The notes under the pieces: generated by a model
What the model saw: only the letters and a program-made list of their open reading frames with translations
What the model was told of the DNA's origin: nothing
Databases searched by the model: none
Made by a program: the position numbers and the translations under genes
Source: FEB-10 sp963710645
Lineage (GTDB): Bacteria > Acidobacteriota > Thermoanaerobaculia > Thermoanaerobaculales > Sulfomarinibacteraceae
DNA length: 64,000 bases
Direction of reading: 5' to 3'
Assembly: GCA_963710645.1 (NCBI GenBank)
Contig: CAVQBD010000009.1
Location: 1,054,001-1,118,000 of the forward strand
Shown here: piece after piece, positions 34,524 through 41,177 of the stretch
Numbering within the stretch: position 1 is the first letter of the stretch
Layout: the number at the start of each line of letters is the position of its first letter

Positions 34524-35556
34524 TGCGATCGAAATCCTCTCCCTCCGGTGCGTCCAGGACTTCGAGGATCTTGTCACCAATCCGTTCGATGACGCCGCTC
34601 GCGGCATAGGAATCCGCAAACCGGACCGCGTTGCGGATCGCCTTCGCTGTGGACCGGCCGTGACCTATCAGACAGGGACCATTGACACCGAGCAGCGGCG
34701 CGCCGCCGTACTCCGAGTAGTCCACCTTGCGCTTCAGGTTCCGAAAGGCACCCTTGGCCATCAGGAGGCCCGCTCCGTAGACCGGGGACCGTCCCGCCTC
34801 TTCTTTGAGCATGCCCACGACCATCTCACCGAGTCCCTCGGCCACTTTGAGGATCACGTTGCCGGTGAAGCCGTCGCAGACGATGACGTCCACGTCGCCC
34901 GCGAAGACGTCCCGACCCTCCACGTTGCCGACGAAATGGATGCCGGCCTCCGACAGGACACGGTACTGCTCCCGCACCCGCGGGCCGCCTTTGGACTCCT
35001 CGACGCCCACCGACATCAGACCGACCTTGGGCTCTTTGACACCCATCACCGACTCGGCGTAGAACGAACCCATCACCGCGAACTGGACCAGTTGGTGCGG
35101 CTTGCACTCCATGTTCGCACCCACGTCCAGCACCAGGGTGTGACTGTCGAGCCGGGGGAGAATGGCAGCCAGGGCGGGGCGGTCCACGCCGTCGATCATG
35201 CCGAGGGCGGATTTCGCCGCCAGCCACGCCGCACCGGTGTTTCCAGCGGTCACCATGGCCGCCGCCTTGCCGTCACGCACCAGCTCGGCACACACCGACA
35301 GCGACGAGTTCCGTTTGCGACGCAGCACGCTGATCGGCGGTTCGTTCATCCCGATCACTTCCACGGCGTCCACCAGCTCCAAGCCGTGCGGCAGCATCTT
35401 GAAACGCCCGACCTCGCGGCGGAGCTTTTTTATTGGACCCACGAGGGACACAGGAATGCCGAACTCGTGAACAGCTTCGAGGGCCCCGGCGACCGCGGTC
35501 CCCGGAGCGCCGTCGCCGCCCATGGCGTCGACCGCGATCGGGAGTCTAGCCCCCAC
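34516..35556 (-). CDS. plsX: phosphate acyltransferase
   Basis: 346-aa PlsX, which makes acyl-phosphate from acyl-ACP for phospholipid synthesis. It starts IAVDAMGGDGAP, the family hallmark, and contains GNTGAAWLAAKSALG and CDGFTGNVILK. The start is GTG 35556 with a weak GGTGAG. It follows rpmF and is translationally coupled to fabH. Confidence 0.95.
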   Translation of the reverse strand: MGARLPIAVDAMGGDGAPGTAVAGALEAVHEFGIPVSLVGPIKKLRREVGRFKMLPHGLELVDAVEVIGMNEPPISVLRRKRNSSLSVCAELVRDGKAAAMVTAGNTGAAWLAAKSALGMIDGVDRPALAAILPRLDSHTLVLDVGANMECKPHQLVQFAVMGSFYAESVMGVKEPKVGLMSVGVEESKGGPRVREQYRVLSEAGIHFVGNVEGRDVFAGDVDVIVCDGFTGNVILKVAEGLGEMVVGMLKEEAGRSPVYGAGLLMAKGAFRNLKRKVDYSEYGGAPLLGVNGPCLIGHGRSTAKAIRNAVRFADSYAASGVIERIGDKILEVLDAPEGEDFDRNA

Positions 35557-35630
35557 AACTCACCAGCTTCCTGCTGCCGTTGGACCGCCCGAGCACCGCT
35601 CAGCCCCTGGCCCGGCGGTCAGCATCGGTC

Positions 35631-35816
35631 TCAGTCCAACTCCTCGACCTGGATAACTTCCCGGCCCTTGTAGCTGCCGCAGTGCGGGCACACCTGATGA
35701 GGCGGTTTGGCCTCGAAGCACGACGTGCACAGGCTCCAGCCGGGCGGCACCAGGGAGTGATGGGAACGCCGCTTGTCGCGCCGCGTTCTCGAGATCTTGT
35801 GTTTGGGATTGGCCAT
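35631..35816 (-). CDS. rpmF: 50S ribosomal protein L32
   Basis: 61-aa L32 with the basic N-terminus (PKHKISRTRRDKRRSHH) and a zinc-ribbon of two Cys pairs, CTSC (30-33) and CPHC (43-46). It is between yceD and plsX as in many bacteria. The full set of cysteines marks the zinc-containing form. Confidence 0.95.
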   Translation of the reverse strand: MANPKHKISRTRRDKRRSHHSLVPPGWSLCTSCFEAKPPHQVCPHCGSYKGREVIQVEELD

Positions 35817-35855
35817 GATGGTCTCCGCTTCCGAAATTTCAAAAAATAATTGTGG

Positions 35856-36386
35856 TCAATTGGCAGAGCTGCTGCCGGACAAGTCTTGCAGTGCGGCCCA
35901 GCGAGGATCGATCTCCGCCTTGCATCGGCACGCCCCTTCCACGTTCCGGTTGGCACCGCAGCGAGGACAGAGGCCGGCGCAGGACTCGTCGCAGACGATT
36001 CTCATGGGAAGCGCCAACGAGACCTGTTCCGCAGCCACGTCTTCCAAGTCGAGCTCGTGACCCACCAGGAAGGCCACGTCGAGCTCGTCCCCGTCAATCG
36101 CGAACTCGCCCTCTCCGGGCGCCTGAGCACCGGGGCGATACTCAACCGAGAATCGATCCTCCACCTGCCACGGCACCGGAGCCAAACACCGCGAACATGC
36201 GGTCGGTCCGGATGCCCGAAAGGTGCCTTCCACCATGAAGTTTCCGCCCATGGGATGAATGGTGCCGACGAGCCACACCTCCACCTCACCCGCCACCTGG
36301 TCTTCGTCCAGGCGGTCCGGGCTCAGTGAGAGCTTCTCATCGAAGCCGAGCGGTTCGCTCTCGATGCGAGACAGATCGACCTTCAT
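35856..36386 (-). CDS. yceD: YceD/DUF177 family protein
   Basis: 176-aa member of the DUF177 family, usually encoded just before rpmF and linked to ribosome/23S rRNA maturation. It has CSRC (about 68-71) and a second set of cysteines, CDESCAGLCPRCG (about 136-148), typical of the family. ATG 36386 (MKVDLSRIESEPL) is the family start; an earlier in-frame ATG is ignored. It is first in the yceD-rpmF-plsX-fabHDG cluster. Confidence 0.9.
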   Translation of the reverse strand: MKVDLSRIESEPLGFDEKLSLSPDRLDEDQVAGEVEVWLVGTIHPMGGNFMVEGTFRASGPTACSRCLAPVPWQVEDRFSVEYRPGAQAPGEGEFAIDGDELDVAFLVGHELDLEDVAAEQVSLALPMRIVCDESCAGLCPRCGANRNVEGACRCKAEIDPRWAALQDLSGSSSAN

Positions 36387-36465
36387 AGTTACCCCGTACA
36401 CCCCCGGTGCACAGAACGGGGAGTATAGCAAACTTTGGCCAGAGTATGACTTGCACCACTTGGTT

Positions 36466-36565
36466 GAATTCTGAATTTTGAATTTTGAATTCTGAATTTG
36501 GCATATCCAACCCCCTGGGTGGGTGGGGGAGAATTCAAAATCACAAACTCAAAATTGAGAATTCC
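36466..36565. repeat. heptamer arrays, locus 3 (inverted pair)
   Basis: Five GAATTTT-type heptamers (36466-36500) and five heptamers of the complementary type (36531-36565; GAATTCA, AAATCAC, AAACTCA and so on) flank a GC-rich 30-nt centre. The arms can fold into one long imperfect hairpin between yceD (divergent side) and the end of the bactofilin-like gene. Confidence 0.8.
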
Positions 36566-36577
36566 CTGCTCTGACGA

Positions 36578-37387
36578 TCAACTCCGGCTGCCGAGAGCGG
36601 CGGAATTGGCGCGCGGAGCCAGGGTCGCCACAAAGACCCCAGCCCCGAGAGCCACCAGAACCAGGCCTGTCCAGGCGACGCCACCAACAACCGGAATGAA
36701 CCGGATCATGAGCATGGCCATCACACCCACGAAGACATGGACCGTGATGGGCAGCAACCGGCTTGGGAGGACTCGGCCCAGCAGTGCGTTGCCCAGTCCA
36801 CCACCAACCACCGCGAGGCCTAGAGCCTTCACGACCAGAAAGGCTACCGCCACGGCTGCGGCCAACGGCAAACCGAGCAAGGGCCCCAGCCCGATGACAG
36901 CAATCAGCCCGGCGACCAGGGTGATGGCCACCATCACACCGAGAACGAGGGTCTTTGCACCCAGCTGAGGCAGCACCGCCACCCCACGTCGAATGGGCGC
37001 CGGCCATAAAAAGGCGATCAGGGTGGTGGCGAACAACCACCCGCCGGCCGTGGAAAACCGTATTGCGGTATCGAGGTGAGCCCCCTGGTCGTCCTGGATG
37101 GGTTCCAACGACAGGCTCGCCAGTGACGACATCCCGATCACACGACCGTCGACCTGGGCTCCGGGCTCGACTCGAACCGACCCGAAGATGGAGACCGCAT
37201 GACCGTGAACACGAGCCTCGGGCCCGAGAATGACATCACCGCCGATGGCGACCACATCGCCGTCGATCTCCTCGTCGACGCGAATCTCGGACAGCGCCCC
37301 TAACTTGGCCGGTGACGCAGTCGCCACCTGGCCGTGGCCCAGGAGCAGGCCGAAGACGATCAGCGTGATCAGTCGTCGCGTTGCCAT
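36578..37387 (-). CDS. membrane protein with bactofilin-like N-terminal repeats
   Basis: 269-aa protein. A signal-like N-terminus is followed by a polymer-forming pattern of hexad-like strands (residues about 35-85: DGDVVAIGGDVILG, HGHAVSIFGSVRVEPGAQVDG). After this there are about five hydrophobic helices (GWLFATTLIAFLWPA to WTGLVLVALGAGVFVA). ATG 37387 lies inside the anti-sigma gene (19-nt overlap), so the three genes form one operon. It is probably a periplasm-facing shape or stress protein under the ECF sigma factor. Confidence 0.7.
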   Translation of the reverse strand: MATRRLITLIVFGLLLGHGQVATASPAKLGALSEIRVDEEIDGDVVAIGGDVILGPEARVHGHAVSIFGSVRVEPGAQVDGRVIGMSSLASLSLEPIQDDQGAHLDTAIRFSTAGGWLFATTLIAFLWPAPIRRGVAVLPQLGAKTLVLGVMVAITLVAGLIAVIGLGPLLGLPLAAAVAVAFLVVKALGLAVVGGGLGNALLGRVLPSRLLPITVHVFVGVMAMLMIRFIPVVGGVAWTGLVLVALGAGVFVATLAPRANSAALGSRS

Positions 37388-37908
37388 GATGCAACGGGCT
37401 GCCACCGCCGGGCTGCCGCTATGACCGCTGCCAAGCCGCCCAGACCCACCAGCAGAGACACCAGCTGAAGAACTGGGGACAACGTCACTCTGGCCGCACC
37501 TGCGGCGGCGGTGACGGCCACTCCCCAATCGGCGGCCGCGTCCGCGATCGCCAACCAGGCCTGGGACGAAACTGTCGGGAGTTGCAGCAGCAGACTGCTG
37601 CCGGGCACTCCGCCGATCATTGCCACGCCAATGAAGGCGAGCACCAACGACGCCGCAACCGGAATGGCCGAGGCGACACGGCGCCTGAGGCGCATGGGAC
37701 GGATCGATGCCATCACAGAATTGAAAACAGCGGGATCCTCCGGCGGCACGGCTGAGGACAGGATCTGCTCGAGGCCGCGTTCTGCGACCGACGCGGCCTG
37801 ACATGAGGGGCAGGACTCGACATGACGATAGAGCGGCCCGTCAAGGAGGTCGAGATCGCCGGCGATCTCAGCCAGCGTTTCCTGAATTGCCCGACATTCG
37901 CTCTCCAC
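37369..37908 (-). CDS. anti-sigma factor with zinc-finger motif
   Basis: 179-aa protein. The N-terminal cytoplasmic part contains the ZAS-type motif H-x3-C-x2-C (HVESCPSCQ, residues about 36-44). Then come two or three hydrophobic segments (SAIPVAASLVLAFIGVAMI; LQLVSLLVGLGGLAAVIAAA). The start GTG 37908 is fixed by an AGGAGG 6 nt upstream. It immediately follows the ECF sigma gene and should hold that factor at the membrane. Confidence 0.8.
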   Translation of the reverse strand: MESECRAIQETLAEIAGDLDLLDGPLYRHVESCPSCQAASVAERGLEQILSSAVPPEDPAVFNSVMASIRPMRLRRRVASAIPVAASLVLAFIGVAMIGGVPGSSLLLQLPTVSSQAWLAIADAAADWGVAVTAAAGAARVTLSPVLQLVSLLVGLGGLAAVIAAARRWQPVASWQRDD

Positions 37909-37928
37909 CAGATTCCTCCTCTCGCGCG

Positions 37929-38498
37929 TCACGACAGATACTCGCCCAACGCCTTTCGTAATACGGAGTGGGCACGAAAAAGTTTGTTCTTCACGGTCCC
38001 GAGCGGCATCTGTTTGAAGTCCGCGATGTCCTGGTAGCTGAGTCCACCAAAATGGCGGAGCAGCACCAATTCCCGGTACTCCGGTCTCAGGTCCTCGATG
38101 GCGTCCCGTATGGTCCGCGCAAGCTCCTGATTTTCGCAATGACCCAGGGGGTCCTTGTGGACATCCGCCACCGCGACTTCGACCTCCTCGCCATCGAAAT
38201 CACGGCGGTAGAGCGACACCGTGTGAAGACGCCGCCGCCGAAGTTGATCGATGCCGAGGTTGTGGGCGATCCGAAACAGCCACGTCGAGAAGCGATAGCG
38301 CGGATCGAAACGATCGAGGGCCGACCACGCCCGGACAAACGCCTCCTGGGAGAGCTCCCGAGCAAGCTCGATATCCCCAACCAGCTGGCCGAGAAACGCC
38401 GTCAACCTCCTCTGGTAACGGCGCACCAACGTTCCGAAGGCGCGCTCGTCCCCATCGAGGGCCATGGCAACCAGCTCTTCGTCAGGCGTTTGACTCAC
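37929..38498 (-). CDS. ECF-type RNA polymerase sigma factor
   Basis: 189-aa sigma-70 family protein. Region 2 (about 25-90) has ELSQEAFVRAWSALDRFDPRYRFSTWLFRIAHNLGIDQLRRRR. Region 4 (about 125-185) has PEYRELVLLRHFGGLSYQDIADFKQMPLGTVKNKLFRA. The start is GTG 38498. It is followed by its likely zinc-finger anti-sigma gene and resembles RpoE-like stress sigma factors. Confidence 0.92.
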   Translation of the reverse strand: MSQTPDEELVAMALDGDERAFGTLVRRYQRRLTAFLGQLVGDIELARELSQEAFVRAWSALDRFDPRYRFSTWLFRIAHNLGIDQLRRRRLHTVSLYRRDFDGEEVEVAVADVHKDPLGHCENQELARTIRDAIEDLRPEYRELVLLRHFGGLSYQDIADFKQMPLGTVKNKLFRAHSVLRKALGEYLS

Positions 38499-38519
38499 GG
38501 AAACCGCCAGACGTCGGCA

Positions 38520-39125
38520 TCACGACAGATCGAACGGGATACGAAGCTCGCTCTCTTCGAGATCGATCCCAACCACCCACCGCCCCGGCTGGACACCCCC
38601 GGGGATCTGAAACACCAGCCGTTCACCACAGACGCGCCGGTCGTTGACCTCCACTTGGTCATAGGTGGTACCACCCGCGCCGGCAAAGAACTGAAAGTCG
38701 CACGGCCGTCGGTCTCTCGGAAAGTACGCCCACATCGGGCTCGACGCCACGTCGGCCCGTCGCAAAGCGCTCTGCAGCTGAGAGTGGACAACCATATACT
38801 CCGCCTGCGACGGCAATGGAACCCGAGTGCCCGTGGGTGTCCGGACGAAGATCCCATCGCGGGTCACCCGAGCGCTGCGACGGTCGGCGGCAGTGACCGC
38901 CAGGTCGATAATCATCCAGTCGTTGCCCATATTGCCGGCCGCGAACCGGAAGTCCAGTACCGCCCACACCTGTGCATTCCCCGAGCGGACGAGGGTGGCG
39001 CCGAGGTTTTCCGTGACCGGCGGATCCACCGGCGCCAACGAGGTGGTTTCGCAGGCCAGACACGCCACGAGGGCGGCTGCAACCCCCACCGATCTGAGGT
39101 GTCGCAGCGCGGTATCTAAAAACAT
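38520..39125 (-). CDS. predicted lipoprotein of unknown function
   Basis: 201-aa protein with a signal ending in a lipobox-like LVACLAC (cysteine about 27). The mature part is beta-rich with FRFAAGNMGNDWMIIDLAVTAA and a C-terminal VFQIPGGVQPGRWVVGIDLEESELRIPFDL, possibly an immunoglobulin-like fold. Four cysteines are present. ATG 39125 is taken; a TTG 15 nt earlier is possible. It is 21 nt upstream of the sigma gene and may share its transcript. Confidence 0.6.
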   Translation of the reverse strand: MFLDTALRHLRSVGVAAALVACLACETTSLAPVDPPVTENLGATLVRSGNAQVWAVLDFRFAAGNMGNDWMIIDLAVTAADRRSARVTRDGIFVRTPTGTRVPLPSQAEYMVVHSQLQSALRRADVASSPMWAYFPRDRRPCDFQFFAGAGGTTYDQVEVNDRRVCGERLVFQIPGGVQPGRWVVGIDLEESELRIPFDLS

Positions 39126-39167
39126 CCAGTTCCGTTTCAAAACGCCGCCGTACTCGGCGTCCGATGC

Positions 39168-40139
39168 TTACGATCCGTCGCCCCCGGCGAGGTAGCCCAG
39201 GTATTCCTTGGCCTCGGCTGCCTGCGGGCTGTCGGGCTCGAGTTCCAGGAATTTTTCGAAATCCGATTTCGCGGCGTCAGTGTCGCCGAGATTGAGGTCG
39301 ATCAGGCCCCGGTAGTAGTAGGGCGTTCCGACTTCAGGGTAATCCCTCAGAGTTCGATCCATATAGCTCTTCGCCTGCTCCATATCACCGTTGTTGAAGT
39401 TGGCGAGGCCCAGGTTCATGAGGGTTGTCGGGTGCATCACCTCGTCCTCAGGGATCTTCGCCAACAAGGCCTCCGCCTCCACGAGATTGCCCTCGGCCGC
39501 GATGATGGCGCACTTGATCTTGAGGCTGGGCACGTGAGAGTCGTCGATGGCCAAGGCTCGGTCCAGGGTTGCTTTGGCCTGATCGGTGTTGCCCTCATTC
39601 AGGTAGGTGACGGCAATGGAGGACAGCACCACCGGATAATCAGACTCATCGAGTTGGGTCAGCGCCTTCTCGTAGTCGGCGCGGGCACCGGCAAAATCAC
39701 CTTCTTCCGCCTTCGCGTCACCATCCTCGAGGAAAGTGCCCGCCTCATATCTGGAACGGGCCACCAACTCCTCCTTCGGAATCTTCTCCAACTGCGGTTC
39801 CACCGGATCCGAGACACCCGTGCTGAAGACCTCCACCGGCACAGGCGACTTCCATATCTGGTAACCCTCGGCCTCGACCCGGACCCACCACTTGCCGCCC
39901 TTGAGTCCAAGGAAGCTGAAGCGGCCCTTCTTGTCTGTGACGAAGGGTGGCGGGCCAGCCTCAGGGTCGATGAGCATCCGGTAGGACACCTGGGCGCCCT
40001 TGATGGGATTGCCATCGAGATCGGTGACGGTGCCCTTGACCCGTCCGCTGCCCGACCATTCCTGCGCCATGACCGAATTGCTGATGAGAATGATGGCGAC
40101 CGCCACGATGAACAAAACAAAGCTGCGACGAGCGTTCAT
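39168..40139 (-). CDS. exported TPR protein with carboxypeptidase-regulatory-like domain
   Basis: 323-aa protein with a signal peptide (FVLFIVAVAIILISNSVMAQ). Residues about 30-110 form a CarboxypepD_reg-like domain (GTVTDLDGNPIKGAQVSYR, KKGRFSFLGLKGGKW). Residues about 130-318 hold about five TPRs (YYRGLIDLNLGDTDAAKSDFEKFLELEPDSPQ and others). Such proteins are periplasmic scaffolds; the partner is unknown. The tail motif EAKEYLGYL is family-like. Confidence 0.8.
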   Translation of the reverse strand: MNARRSFVLFIVAVAIILISNSVMAQEWSGSGRVKGTVTDLDGNPIKGAQVSYRMLIDPEAGPPPFVTDKKGRFSFLGLKGGKWWVRVEAEGYQIWKSPVPVEVFSTGVSDPVEPQLEKIPKEELVARSRYEAGTFLEDGDAKAEEGDFAGARADYEKALTQLDESDYPVVLSSIAVTYLNEGNTDQAKATLDRALAIDDSHVPSLKIKCAIIAAEGNLVEAEALLAKIPEDEVMHPTTLMNLGLANFNNGDMEQAKSYMDRTLRDYPEVGTPYYYRGLIDLNLGDTDAAKSDFEKFLELEPDSPQAAEAKEYLGYLAGGDGS

Positions 40140-40282
40140 GCGTACGTCCTCCTCGGAGCCAGGATGTTACTTGAAACCGAGGCGGATGGGAACCCACCCG
40201 ACCGTCCCGAAATTGGCTGTGGGTTGTGGGTGGTGGGTTGTGGCCCCCGCCCTTCCAGTCTAGAAAGCAAGGAGGAAGTCAA

Positions 40283-40365
40283 ACGTTGAAAGGTAAACGT
40301 TGAACGTTCCCCCGCCCACCCGAATGATCCTGGCGTTTAACGTGTAACGTTTGACGTTCAACGAC
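40283..40365. repeat. heptamer arrays, locus 4 (inverted pair)
   Basis: AACGTTG/AAAGGTA/AACGTTG/AACGTTC near 40283-40310, then about five units of GCGTTTA/ACGTGTA/ACGTTTG/ACGTTCA type near 40333-40365. The second series is roughly the reverse complement of the first, with a C-rich centre, so the pair can fold. Confidence 0.75.
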
Positions 40366-40375
40366 CACCCGTCAG

Positions 40376-40448
40376 GATGCCAGGCACCGTCGAAATCGAT
40401 TCGCAGCACCAGGTCGACACATCTGCGGCGGTGCCAGGCACCGACAGA
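40376..40448. repeat. REP-like element, family C, copy 1
   Basis: Two GTGCCAGGCACCG-type palindromes bracket GTCGAAATCGATTCGC... and ACATCTGCGGCGG. The same order occurs inverted at 58782-58858, and the right end alone at 53857-53883. No transposase gene is nearby. Confidence 0.7.
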
Positions 40449-40643
40449 AGGACGGAGCCGGGAGGCCGCGAGCAACCTCGGGTAGCGCCTCGGGGAGATG
40501 GGCGGGTCGAAATCAGTGAATCAAAACCAACGCCCAGGCCTATTGTGGTGCGGCCGTCTCGGCTGCATTCCTGGGACGCGACCTCAGCATCGGCGTCACG
40601 GATACTTCGTCGCGCCCCGGTATTCATCTCGCTTCCCGTGAGG

Positions 40644-40720
40644 CTGCCAGGCACGCCTATTCGCCTCAACCAGACGAGTCGGTTTTTCCACCTTGGCGAA
40701 TCGGGATGCCAGGCACCTCC
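40644..40720. repeat. REP-like element, family B, copy 1
   Basis: TGCCAGGCAC ends bracket CGCCTATTCGCC and its complement GGCGAATCGGGATGCC. A very similar element in reverse orientation stands at 53709-53790. The inner arms form an 8-9-bp stem. Confidence 0.75.
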
Positions 40721-40740
40721 GAGGGGCGAGCCGCTCGCTC

Positions 40741-41109
40741 AGGGTTTTATCTGTCGGGCCGATGCCAATATTCGGCGCGCTGCTTTCTTCAGGGGACCCT
40801 TCGACTCGGCCCTGCGGGCCTCGCTCAGGGTTTTATCTGTCGGGCCAATGCCAATATTCGGCGCGCTGCTTTCTTCAGGGGACCCTTCGACTCGGCCCTG
40901 CGGGCCTCGCTCAGGGTTTTATCTGTCGGGCCGATGCCAATATTCGGCGCGCTGCTTTCTTCAGGGGACCCTTCGACTCGGCCCTGCGGGCCTCGCTCAG
41001 GGTTTTATCTGTCGGGCCGATGCCAATATTCGGCGCGCTGCTTTCTTCAGGGGACCCTTCGACTCGGCCCTGCGGGCCTCGCTCAGGGTTTTATCTGTCG
41101 GGCCGATGC
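40741..41109. repeat. 86-bp tandem repeat, four copies plus a partial
   Basis: Units start AGGGTTTTATCTGTCGGGC at 40741, 40827, 40913, 40999 and 41085 (partial, ends within the next segment). They are almost identical (one clear G/A change at the second copy's CGGGCCAATGCC). The last partial unit is followed by CCCGACAGAT, making a palindrome with ATCTGTCGGGC. As 86 is not a multiple of 3, all three frames stay open. Confidence 0.95.
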
Positions 41110-41117
41110 CCGACAGA

Positions 41118-41144
41118 TAAAAATTGGGGGCCCGAAGGCCCCCA
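41118..41144 (-). terminator. rho-independent terminator of the TonB receptor gene
   Basis: On the minus strand TGGGGGCC-TTCG-GGCCCCCA (8 bp, UUCG loop) is followed by ATTTTTAT, 33 nt after the receptor stop codon. The T-run adjoins the end of the 86-bp array. Confidence 0.85.
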
Positions 41145-41177
41145 GATTGAACAGACCGAAGTCTGGAGATGAGTGTG

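Larger units (their letters stand above)
40140..41177. other. 1.04-kb gene-free repeat island
   Basis: No convincing gene. In order it holds a heptamer pair (40283-40365), REP-like elements C (40376-40448) and B (40644-40720), an 86-bp tandem array (40741-41109) and the terminator of the TonB receptor gene. Frames that stay open here do so only because of the repeat. Confidence 0.8.

Noticed and set aside
40741..41109. Possible CRISPR array
   Set aside because: Units are contiguous and almost identical with no variable spacers, and no cas gene is nearby.
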